Positions 1 to 5,951 of a stretch of 8,356 nt of DNA are shown here, one piece after another. The stretch is from Bacteroidota bacterium (GTDB taxonomy: Bacteria > Bacteroidota > Bacteroidia > Chitinophagales > Chitinophagaceae), in assembly GCA_023433265.1 (NCBI GenBank), contig JAEZDR010000015.1:1-8356 (forward strand), read 5' to 3'. The position numbers and the translations under genes are program-made. The notes beneath the pieces are model-generated. The model made no database searches, was not told the origin of the DNA, and saw only the letters and a list, made by a program, of their open reading frames with translations. Every line of letters begins with the position of its first letter. Within the stretch, counting starts at the first letter, position 1.

Positions 1-84
1 ACCATTCTCTATGTCTTTGACAACCTGTCGTTTAATCTCTTCACTAAAGAATCTCTGCTGCCTAACACTAATTTTCTTTGCCAT
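1..84 (-). CDS. IS3-type transposase OrfA, N-terminal fragment (cut by window edge)
   Basis: Reading the minus strand from the ATG at 84-82 gives 28 codons that stay open to the window edge. The peptide begins MAKKISVRQQ and contains RFFSEEIKRQVVKDIENG. The pattern F-S-E-E-x-K-R-Q-V-V-x-x-I-E-x-G is typical of the first helix of the helix-turn-helix at the start of IS3-family OrfA proteins, which bind the IS ends; the catalytic DDE part is normally in a downstream OrfB. The start is fixed by a strong Shine-Dalgarno (AGGAGG) 8 nt upstream, which is unusual here because the other genes in the window lack one. The gene diverges from the polysaccharide operon. The family call rests on a short N-terminal stretch, so another HTH-type transposase is possible, and the state of the rest of the element cannot be seen. 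Confidence 0.7.
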   Translation of the reverse strand, partial: MAKKISVRQQRFFSEEIKRQVVKDIENG

Positions 85-92
85 AGAATTAA

Positions 93-98
93 CCTCCT
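93..98 (-). promoter_or_regulatory. Strong Shine-Dalgarno of the transposase gene
   Basis: The minus strand reads AAAAAGGAGG across 102-93, with the AGGAGG core at 98-93, separated by 8 nt from the ATG at 84. It is the only strong SD in the window, and it decides the transposase start codon. Confidence 0.75.
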
Positions 99-133
99 TT
101 TTGGTCAACCTATGTTAGGCACGTACAGCTTCT

Positions 134-245
134 CCCTTCCTGTCTATGTACTAATATCTTGTACTCCTTCGACTTCGCCCCTCCGAGCTTCGCCCAAGAT
201 GACGGGCCATGATTAACTCCCCTTCCTGTCTATGTACTAATATCT
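134..245. repeat. 26-bp direct repeat, two exact copies (134-159 and 220-245)
   Basis: Positions 134-159 and 220-245 are identical over 26 bases. Each starts CCCTTCCTGTC and ends with an A+T-rich TATGTACTAATATCT. Copy starts are 86 bp apart and a G+C-rich segment sits between them. The second copy runs straight into a 14-bp tandem array. After the first copy the sequence TTGTACTCC looks like a degraded start of the same unit. This suggests a duplicated intergenic repeat element, not coding DNA. Confidence 0.85.
161..207. repeat. G+C-rich REP-like intergenic segment
   Basis: This stretch contrasts sharply in composition with the A+T-rich repeats on both sides. It contains CTTCGCCC twice, at 173-180 and 188-195 (15-bp period), and then AAGATGACGGG. 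The motif set CCTTCGACTTCGCCC...AAGATGACG resembles dispersed intergenic elements seen in many bacterial genomes (variants of CCTTCGACTTCGCTCAGGATGACG, from memory). A weak hairpin can form between GCCC at 192-195 and GGGC at 204-207. It is probably a copy of a genome-wide repeat; no protein-coding potential is apparent. Confidence 0.45.
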
Positions 246-276
246 ATGTACTATTATCTATATACTAATATCTATT
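229..276. repeat. 14-bp tandem repeat, three units plus a partial fourth
   Basis: Units are TCTATGTACTAATA (229-242), TCTATGTACTATTA (243-256) and TCTATATACTAATA (257-270), followed by a partial TCTATT (271-276). Units 2 and 3 each differ from unit 1 by only one or two bases. The array overlaps the second copy of the 26-bp repeat and ends about 20 bp before the candidate operon promoter. A+T-rich tandem units next to a promoter could vary in copy number by slippage, but no function is demonstrated. Confidence 0.85.
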
Positions 277-294
277 CATTCCCTTCTTTTCCAG

Positions 295-302
295 TAGTTT
301 TG
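295..302 (+). promoter_or_regulatory. Candidate Bacteroidota -7 promoter box for the polysaccharide operon
   Basis: TAGTTTTG matches the Bacteroidota sigma-factor -7 consensus TAnnTTTG exactly. It lies 26 nt before the ATG at 329, which would give a leader of roughly 20 nt. I do not see a good TTTG -33 box at the usual distance (about 272-275), so the match could be fortuitous. The segment just upstream is the tandem repeat array. Confidence 0.35.
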
Positions 303-328
303 CCCGCCATTTCTGAAAATCAATATAT

Positions 329-1474
329 ATGAGAGAAATCCAAATGGTGGATTTGAAGCAGCAGTATAAGCACATTGAGGCTGACGTACTTGCGGGGATG
401 AAGGAGGTATTGGAAAATGCAGCTTTCATCAACGGCAAACAGGTAACAGCTTTCGCAAATAACCTTGCTAAATACCTGGGTGTTAAGCATGTTATTCCAT
501 GCGCCAATGGTACCGATGCACTTCAAATAGCCATGATGGCCCTGGATCTGCAACCGGGCGATGAGGTTATCACCCCTTCCTTTACCTATATAGCCACCAC
601 CGAGGTGGTAGCCCTGCTACGCCTGAAGCCGGTTTTTGTAGAAGTGGATCAACACACTTTTTGCATGGACCCTGAGGCTTTGCGTAAGGCCATCACCCCA
701 AAAACAAAAGCAATCGTTCCTGTTCATTTATATGGTCAGGCGGCTAACATGGAAGCCATCATGGAAATTGCAAAGGAGCATGGCTTGTATGTAATTGAGG
801 ATAATGCCCAGGCCATTGGTGCAGACTACACTTTCAGCGATGGCACCACAAAAAAGACGGGCACTATTGGCACAATAGGTGCTACTTCCTTCTTCCCTTC
901 CAAAAACCTTGGATGTTATGGCGATGGAGGGGCAATGTGTACAGACGACGATGCATTGGCTGAGAAATTGAGGATGATAGCCAACCATGGTCAGAAGGTG
1001 AGGTACTACCACGAAATGGTGGGCTGTAACTCAAGGCTGGATACCCTGCAGGCTGTTGTGCTGGATATTAAACTGAGGAAATTGGACGAGTATAACACAG
1101 CCCGTAGAAACGTGGCGGCTTATTACAACCAGGCTTTTGGTAACCATCCCAATATAAAAACGCCCGTTGTAGCCCCGTTTTCTAACCATGTGTATCACCA
1201 ATACACTTTAACCTTAGATGGGAAACAGGATATGGCAGCGTTTCGGAATGGTTTACAGGAACACCTGGCCGCTAAGAAGATTCCCAGCATGATCTACTAT
1301 CCCGTACCGGGCCACAGGCAGAACATGTTCAAAGGCTTTGGTTTGCAACCTGTAGAACTTGTCATTACCGATTGGCTAACCGACAGGGTGATATCGCTGC
1401 CGGTGCATACTGAAATGGAACAGGATCAAATGGAATATATAACAACTTCGGTATTAGAATACGTAAATAAATAA
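329..1474 (+). CDS. DegT/DnrJ/EryC1/StrS-family nucleotide-sugar aminotransferase, WbpE/WlbE-like
   Basis: This 381-residue cytosolic enzyme belongs to the PLP-dependent sugar aminotransferases, which move an amino group (usually from glutamate) onto a keto-sugar nucleotide. Visible marks are GTDALQ (61-66, cofactor phosphate region), EDNAQAIGA with Asp158 placed to contact the pyridine nitrogen, and SFFPSKNLG with Lys192 as the expected Schiff-base lysine. Length and the N-terminal IQMVDLKQQY fit the WbpE/WlbE branch, which makes UDP-2-acetamido-3-amino-2,3-dideoxy-glucuronate from the 3-keto compound. A TviB-type dehydrogenase in the same operon fits a uronate substrate, but the intermediate oxidase and the acetyltransferase (WbpB, WbpD) are not visible. 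The substrate is therefore inferred; a QdtB-like 3-aminotransferase is an alternative. The start at 329 has no SD; an internal Met6 exists, but residues 1-5 match the usual family start. It is first in the operon, 9 nt before ugd. Confidence 0.88.
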   Translation: MREIQMVDLKQQYKHIEADVLAGMKEVLENAAFINGKQVTAFANNLAKYLGVKHVIPCANGTDALQIAMMALDLQPGDEVITPSFTYIATTEVVALLRLKPVFVEVDQHTFCMDPEALRKAITPKTKAIVPVHLYGQAANMEAIMEIAKEHGLYVIEDNAQAIGADYTFSDGTTKKTGTIGTIGATSFFPSKNLGCYGDGGAMCTDDDALAEKLRMIANHGQKVRYYHEMVGCNSRLDTLQAVVLDIKLRKLDEYNTARRNVAAYYNQAFGNHPNIKTPVVAPFSNHVYHQYTLTLDGKQDMAAFRNGLQEHLAAKKIPSMIYYPVPGHRQNMFKGFGLQPVELVITDWLTDRVISLPVHTEMEQDQMEYITTSVLEYVNK

Positions 1475-1483
1475 GCTAACTAA

Positions 1484-2791
1484 ATGAAAATAGCAGTTGT
1501 AGGAACAGGATATGTTGGATTAGTTACAGGTACGTGCTTTGCTGAAACCGGGAACTACGTAACCTGTGTTGATATTGATAAATCAAAGGTTGATCGTCTT
1601 ACGAATGGCGAACTAACGATTTTTGAGCCTGGCCTTGATAAGCTTTTTGCGCGGAACCTTAAGGAAGAGCGCCTCATTTTTACTACCAACCTTGCTGAGG
1701 GCATAAAAGACGCACAGGTCATCTTCCTTGCCCTGCCCACTCCACCGGGCGAAGATGGCAGCGCCGACCTTCGTTATGTGCTTGGAGTAGCTGACGACCT
1801 GGGCAAAATAATGACCGACTATAAGGTTATTGTAGATAAAAGCACCGTTCCTGTGGGCACAGCCGAAAAAGTAACGAAAGCTATTGCCAAAAACGCAAAG
1901 ACAGAATTTGATGTGGTAAGTAACCCTGAATTTCTGCGTGAAGGTGTAGCGGTAGAAGACTTTATGAAACCTGACAGGGTGGTTATTGGTACCAGTTCTG
2001 AAAGGGCAAAGAAGGTAATGAGCGAGCTATATGCACCGTTTGTAAGGCAGGGCAACCCGGTAATTTATATGGACGAGAAGAGCGCTGAGCTTACAAAATA
2101 TGCAGCCAACGCTTTCCTTGCTACCAAGATTACTTTCATGAACGAAATAGCCCAGTTGTGCGAACGCCTTGGCGCAGACGTTGACCTTGTGCGCAAGGGC
2201 ATAGGTTCGGACGACCGTATTGGTCGCAGGTTCTTATTTGCTGGTATCGGCTATGGCGGTAGTTGTTTTCCTAAAGACGTGCAGGCGATTGCTAAATCAG
2301 CACAGGAAGTAGATTACCAGTTCAAGATTCTTGATGCGGTTATGGACGTTAATGAGCGCCAGAAAATGCACCTTATACCAAAGATAGAGCAGTACTTTAA
2401 CGGTGATATCAAAGGCAGAAGGTTTGCCATCTGGGGACTATCGTTTAAACCCAACACTGACGATACAAGAGAAGCGCCGGCTTTTTACATGATTGAATCT
2501 CTATTAGCAAAGGGCGCATCCGTGGCAGCCTTCGATCCTGAGGGTATGCCGAATACAAAGAAGGTTTTTGGCGATAAGATAACCTATGCTGAAGACCAGT
2601 ACCATGCTTTGGAAGGCGCAGATGCGCTCATCATTGCCACGGAGTGGAACGAGTTCAGGACACCTGACTTTACACGCATAGAAAAACTATTAAAACACAA
2701 AGCAATATTCGATGGCCGTAACCTCTTCGAGGTGTCGTCCATGAAACAACTGGGTTACCACTATGTAAGTATTGGAAGACCTGTAAGCTAA
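1484..2791 (+). CDS. ugd: UDP-glucose 6-dehydrogenase
   Basis: This enzyme oxidises UDP-glucose twice with NAD+ to give UDP-glucuronate in the cytosol. The 435-residue length is normal for bacterial UGDH. The Rossmann motif GTGYVGLVTG spans 7-16. Family catalytic positions are all present: Thr121 in KSTVPVG, Glu149 in NPEFLREG, Lys205 and Asn209 in TKYAANAF, and the thiohemiacetal-forming Cys261 with Asp265 in GGSCFPKD. The C-terminal UDP-binding domain carries WGLSFKPNTDDTREAP (317-332). These features place it in the Ugd/TuaD group, apart from the second dehydrogenase in this operon. Its product is the substrate of the next gene 14 nt downstream, so the two probably act as a pair. There is no recognisable SD in front of the ATG, as is common in Bacteroidota. 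Confidence 0.96.
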   Translation: MKIAVVGTGYVGLVTGTCFAETGNYVTCVDIDKSKVDRLTNGELTIFEPGLDKLFARNLKEERLIFTTNLAEGIKDAQVIFLALPTPPGEDGSADLRYVLGVADDLGKIMTDYKVIVDKSTVPVGTAEKVTKAIAKNAKTEFDVVSNPEFLREGVAVEDFMKPDRVVIGTSSERAKKVMSELYAPFVRQGNPVIYMDEKSAELTKYAANAFLATKITFMNEIAQLCERLGADVDLVRKGIGSDDRIGRRFLFAGIGYGGSCFPKDVQAIAKSAQEVDYQFKILDAVMDVNERQKMHLIPKIEQYFNGDIKGRRFAIWGLSFKPNTDDTREAPAFYMIESLLAKGASVAAFDPEGMPNTKKVFGDKITYAEDQYHALEGADALIIATEWNEFRTPDFTRIEKLLKHKAIFDGRNLFEVSSMKQLGYHYVSIGRPVS

Positions 2792-2805
2792 CAAACACCA
2801 ACCAC

Positions 2806-3783
2806 ATGAAAAGAATACTAATCACAGGAGGAGCAGGGTTCCTCGGCTCGCATCTCTGCGACCGGTTTATCAAGGAAGGCTACCATGTTATTGCAATGGA
2901 TAACCTTGTTACCGGCGACATGCGTAACATTGAACACTTGTTTCCACTGCCCAATTTTGAGTTTTATTTTCACGACGTTACTAAGTTTATTCATATACCC
3001 GGCAACCTGGATTATATCCTTCACTTTGCTTCACCTGCAAGTCCTATCGATTATTTAAAAATACCGATTCAAACATTGAAGGTGGGCGCCCTGGGTACTC
3101 ATAACTGTTTGGGTCTTGCCAAGGAAAAGAACGCAAGGATATTGGTGGCATCTACAAGCGAAGTGTATGGCGATCCCCTGGTGCACCCGCAAACTGAAGA
3201 CTATTGGGGTAATGTGAACCCTGTAGGCCCTCGTGGCGTTTACGATGAGGCAAAACGCTACCTGGAAGCCATAACCATGGCTTATCACACATTCCATGGA
3301 GTAGAAACAAGAATCATCAGGATATTCAATACCTATGGCCCACGGATGCGTTTGAATGACGGTAGGGCATTGCCGGCTTTTATAGGGCAGGCCTTAAGAG
3401 GAGAGGACCTGACCGTATTTGGGGATGGCAGCCAAACAAGATCGTTCTGCTATGTAGACGATTTGGTTGACGGTATCTACCGCTTACTAATGAGCGACTA
3501 TGCCCAACCTGTAAACATTGGCAACCCTGACGAAATATCCCTTAAGGATTTTGCCGAAGAAGTTTTAAAGCTTACGGGCTCGTCAGTAAAGATTATTTAT
3601 AAACCTTTGCCCGCAGATGATCCTAAGCAGCGCAAGCCCAATATTACCCGGGCAAAAGAATTGCTGGGATGGGAGCCTAAGGTTGGCAGGGCTGAAGGGT
3701 TAAAGAAAACATATGATTATTTCAAAGCGCTTCCTAAAGAAGAGCTTTACAAACAACCCAAGGAATTTCAAAATAAAATATAA
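2806..3783 (+). CDS. UDP-glucuronate decarboxylase (UDP-xylose synthase), extended SDR
   Basis: It converts UDP-glucuronate to UDP-xylose through an NAD+-bound 4-keto intermediate that loses CO2. The 325-residue protein opens with the cofactor motif TGGAGFLGS (7-15). The active-site pair is Tyr146-x3-Lys150 in VYDEAKR. The segment STSEVYGDP (116-124) carries Ser118-Glu119, typical of UXS, where dTDP-glucose dehydratases (RmlB) have Asp-Glu. Arg276 in DDPKQRKP matches the substrate-binding arginine of UXS enzymes. It lacks the N-terminal membrane anchor of animal UXS1, so it should be a soluble short form. Position directly after ugd supports this substrate. Another NDP-sugar epimerase or dehydratase is less likely given the SEVYGDP and QRKP signatures. 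The C-terminal tail (about 308-325) is lysine-rich and poorly conserved. It ends 2 nt before the next gene. Confidence 0.93.
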   Translation: MKRILITGGAGFLGSHLCDRFIKEGYHVIAMDNLVTGDMRNIEHLFPLPNFEFYFHDVTKFIHIPGNLDYILHFASPASPIDYLKIPIQTLKVGALGTHNCLGLAKEKNARILVASTSEVYGDPLVHPQTEDYWGNVNPVGPRGVYDEAKRYLEAITMAYHTFHGVETRIIRIFNTYGPRMRLNDGRALPAFIGQALRGEDLTVFGDGSQTRSFCYVDDLVDGIYRLLMSDYAQPVNIGNPDEISLKDFAEEVLKLTGSSVKIIYKPLPADDPKQRKPNITRAKELLGWEPKVGRAEGLKKTYDYFKALPKEELYKQPKEFQNKI

Positions 3784-3785
3784 AG

Positions 3786-5075
3786 ATGTACCAGGCTTTA
3801 CTGAATAGAGAAAAGAAACTTGCTGTTATTGGACTTGGCTACGTGGGCTTGCCTATTGCTTTGGAAATGGCCCGGAAGGTTTCGGTTATTGGTTTTGATA
3901 TCAATGAAAAGCGTGTTGACCTTATGCGACAGGGCATAGACCCGTCGAATGAACTGGATAAAACAGCATTCGAAGGTTGCGACATTGAGTTTACTACTTC
4001 GCTGGAAGTATTGAAACAGGCGCACTTTTATATCGTAGCTGTTCCAACTCCCGTAGACGAGCACAACGTGCCAGACCTTATCCCGGTTACTAAAGCTTCA
4101 GAAACCATTGGAAAGGTGCTGAAGAAAGGGGATTACGTTGTTTTTGAATCTACGGTTTACCCAGGCTGTACCGAGGAAGATTGTCTTCCCATTATTGAAA
4201 AGCTGAGCGGCCTGAAGCTGGGTGTGGATTTCAAACTAGGCTACTCGCCTGAAAGGATTAATCCGGGCGATAGGGAACATACGCTTCAAACGGTAGTAAA
4301 AGTAGTTTCCGGTTCTGATGAAGAGTCGCTTGAAGAAATTGCTAAAGTGTACGAGTTGGTTGTTACGGCCGGTGTACACAGGGCTTCTACCATCAAAGTG
4401 GCAGAAGCTGCCAAGATTATTGAAAATACACAGCGCGACCTGAACATTGCGTTGATGAATGAGCTTTCTATCATCTTTGACAAGATGAATATAAACACCT
4501 ATGAAGTGTTGGAAGCTGCGGGTACCAAGTGGAACTTCCTGAAGTTTCAACCGGGCCTTGTAGGGGGACACTGCATTGGGGTGGATCCTTATTATCTTAC
4601 TTACAAAGCCGCCGAGCTTGGGTATGCATCTAAAGTAATCCTTGCGGGACGTTCCACTAATGATGGAATGGGGGCTTATGTGGCTAAAAAGATATTGCAG
4701 CACATCATTATGAGCAGCGGAAACGTTCGTGAAGCCAAAGTGCTGGTACTCGGCGCAACCTTCAAGGAAAACGTTACCGATATCAGGAACTCCAAAGTAG
4801 CTGATGTTGTAAAGGCATTGGAAGACTACCATTTGAATGTGGATGTATCTGACCCTCATGCTGACTCTGATGAAGTGCACCATGAGTATGGCTTCCACCT
4901 TGTTGATAAGATTGCCAACGACTATGATGCAGTCATCATCACGGTGCCTCATAATGAGTACAAGAAGTACGACGATAAATACTTTGCATCTATTACCAAG
5001 CAGCATGGTCTGATTGCAGATCTGAAAGGTATTTACCGCAGGAAGATTAACAGCCGTCAATACTGGAGCTTCTAG
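3786..5075 (+). CDS. UDP-N-acetylhexosamine 6-dehydrogenase, TviB/WbpO-type nucleotide-sugar dehydrogenase
   Basis: This 429-residue member of the UDP-glucose/GDP-mannose dehydrogenase family should oxidise C6 of a UDP-N-acetylhexosamine (GlcNAc or GalNAc) to a uronic acid using NAD+. Seen are IGLGYVGLP (15-23), Glu121-Ser-Thr-Val-Tyr-Pro-Gly, SPERINPG (154-161), Lys210 and Asn214 in AAKIIENTQ, and the catalytic Cys263 in GGHCIGVDPYYL. The phrases ENTQRDLNIALMNE and GGHCIGVDPYYLTYKA are typical of the TviB/WbpO/CapL group, whereas Ugd has GGSCFPKD. Sequence alone does not settle GlcNAc versus GalNAc or the C4 configuration. The product could feed the WbpE-like aminotransferase encoded first in the operon, or be built into the polysaccharide directly. 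The gene starts 2 nt after the UXS stop, suggesting translational coupling, and ends 3 nt before rfbD. Confidence 0.92.
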   Translation: MYQALLNREKKLAVIGLGYVGLPIALEMARKVSVIGFDINEKRVDLMRQGIDPSNELDKTAFEGCDIEFTTSLEVLKQAHFYIVAVPTPVDEHNVPDLIPVTKASETIGKVLKKGDYVVFESTVYPGCTEEDCLPIIEKLSGLKLGVDFKLGYSPERINPGDREHTLQTVVKVVSGSDEESLEEIAKVYELVVTAGVHRASTIKVAEAAKIIENTQRDLNIALMNELSIIFDKMNINTYEVLEAAGTKWNFLKFQPGLVGGHCIGVDPYYLTYKAAELGYASKVILAGRSTNDGMGAYVAKKILQHIIMSSGNVREAKVLVLGATFKENVTDIRNSKVADVVKALEDYHLNVDVSDPHADSDEVHHEYGFHLVDKIANDYDAVIITVPHNEYKKYDDKYFASITKQHGLIADLKGIYRRKINSRQYWSF

Positions 5076-5078
5076 ATA

Positions 5079-5951
5079 ATGAATAGTAAGCCACTGGTTG
5101 TAGTATCGGGCAGGAACGGGCAGTTGGGATGGGAGATAGAGCGCCAAAGCGCTGACCATGCTGACCTTGACTTCCGCTTTTTTGACAGGGACGAGTTGGA
5201 CATTACCAACGAGGTGCAGTTAGAAAAGCTATTTGACCAGCTACGACCAGCGGTTTTTATTAATTGTGCCGCTTACACCGCAGTTGATAAAGCCGAAACA
5301 GACCAGGTGGCAGCTTACCGCGTAAATGCAGAGGCGCCTGGATTAATTGCCAATCTCTGCCGCATTCACCGTACTAAATTCCTGCATTACTCAACAGACT
5401 ATGTCTTTGACGGCATGGCCAGGCAGCCGTATAAAACGGATGATGCAACCGACCCTATCAATTACTATGGCTATACTAAGTGGATGGGAGAGCAGCTTGC
5501 TCGTAAGAACCATGATGCATGTGTTATTATTCGCACATCCTGGGTGTACAGCAGCCATGGAAACAACTTTGTAAAAACTATGCTGCGCCTTATGGACAGC
5601 AGGAGCGACCTGAATGTAGTGGACGACCAGGTAGGGTCGCCAACCTATGCAGCCGACCTTGCGGCAGCATCTATCCAGGCACTGAAGGTTACGCTTGATC
5701 CTCTTTTTAAACATTACGGTATCTACCATTATAGTAACGAGGGCGTTATTAGCTGGTACCAGTTTGCCCAGGCTATCAGGGAAATGAAAGGCAAGACTAC
5801 AAATCTTCATCCCATCCCCACATCCGGTTATCCTACGCCGGCGAAGCGTCCTTCTTACTCAGTTATGGACACATCCGGTATAACAGCCAGCTTTGGTGTG
5901 CACGCCAGGCCATGGAAAGATAGCCTGCAGGACTGTCTTTCACTGCTCTAA
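5079..5951 (+). CDS. rfbD: dTDP-4-dehydrorhamnose reductase
   Basis: RfbD/RmlD performs the last step of dTDP-L-rhamnose synthesis, reducing dTDP-6-deoxy-L-lyxo-4-hexulose with NAD(P)H. The 290-residue length is typical. The N-terminal cofactor loop is SGRNGQLG (10-17), a variant of the usual TGxxGQLG. STDYVFDG spans 105-112, the catalytic Tyr130-x3-Lys134 lies in YYGYTK, and RTSWVYSSHGNNFV (152-165) and the C-terminal PAKRPSYSVMD (254-264) are family signatures. It follows the dehydrogenase by 3 nt and has a weak GGAG at 5065-5068, 10 nt before the ATG. The partners RmlA, RmlB and RmlC are not in the window, so this copy is separated from the rest of its pathway, or they lie outside the window. 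It appears to be the last gene of the operon, since 137 bp without genes follow. Confidence 0.94.
   Translation: MNSKPLVVVSGRNGQLGWEIERQSADHADLDFRFFDRDELDITNEVQLEKLFDQLRPAVFINCAAYTAVDKAETDQVAAYRVNAEAPGLIANLCRIHRTKFLHYSTDYVFDGMARQPYKTDDATDPINYYGYTKWMGEQLARKNHDACVIIRTSWVYSSHGNNFVKTMLRLMDSRSDLNVVDDQVGSPTYAADLAAASIQALKVTLDPLFKHYGIYHYSNEGVISWYQFAQAIREMKGKTTNLHPIPTSGYPTPAKRPSYSVMDTSGITASFGVHARPWKDSLQDCLSLL

Larger units (their letters stand above)
1..127 (-). mobile_element. 5' end of an insertion sequence, probably IS3 family (partial)
   Basis: The transposase start at 84 places the left end of an IS within the next few tens of bases. IS3-family termini begin with TG. Reading the minus strand from 127 gives TGTACGTGCC, followed further in by GTTGACC. 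This resembles IS150-like ends (TGTACTG..., with an internal GTTGGAC-like block) as I remember them, so 127 is my best guess for the outer boundary. Another TG-starting boundary at 121 is also possible. The other terminus and the target-site duplication lie outside the window, so the exact edge is inferred. Confidence 0.4.
329..5951 (+). other. Five-gene nucleotide-sugar biosynthesis operon
   Basis: Five plus-strand genes follow one another with intergenic gaps of only 9, 14, 2 and 3 nt, and no terminator-like hairpin is seen between them. All five products act on nucleotide-activated sugars. Co-transcription and a shared role in supplying precursors for a surface polysaccharide are inferred from this spacing and shared function. 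No glycosyltransferase or export gene is present between 329 and 5951. Confidence 0.85.

Noticed and set aside
134..276. CRISPR array
   Set aside because: The repeats are contiguous 14-bp units or two copies of a 26-bp block, without regular unique spacers of about 30 bp and with no cas genes nearby.
265..553. Two overlapping minus-strand frames of about 80 codons spanning the start of the aminotransferase gene
   Set aside because: Both overlap the aminotransferase coding start, neither has a ribosome site or recognisable motif, and their products look like random translations.
2806..3783. dTDP-glucose 4,6-dehydratase (RmlB), which would pair with the downstream rfbD
   Set aside because: The active-site segment reads TSEVYGDP where RmlB has an Asp-Glu pair, and the QRKP motif and position after ugd fit UDP-glucuronate decarboxylase.
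4236..5159. A 307-codon open frame on the minus strand opposite the second dehydrogenase gene
   Set aside because: It lies almost wholly antisense to a gene with intact catalytic motifs, its translation shows no recognisable domain, and the codon bias of the sense gene explains an open antisense frame.
5391..5810. A 139-codon minus-strand open frame within rfbD
   Set aside because: It is fully antisense to rfbD, shows no domain or upstream signal, and has low-complexity cysteine/valine-rich composition typical of shadow frames.
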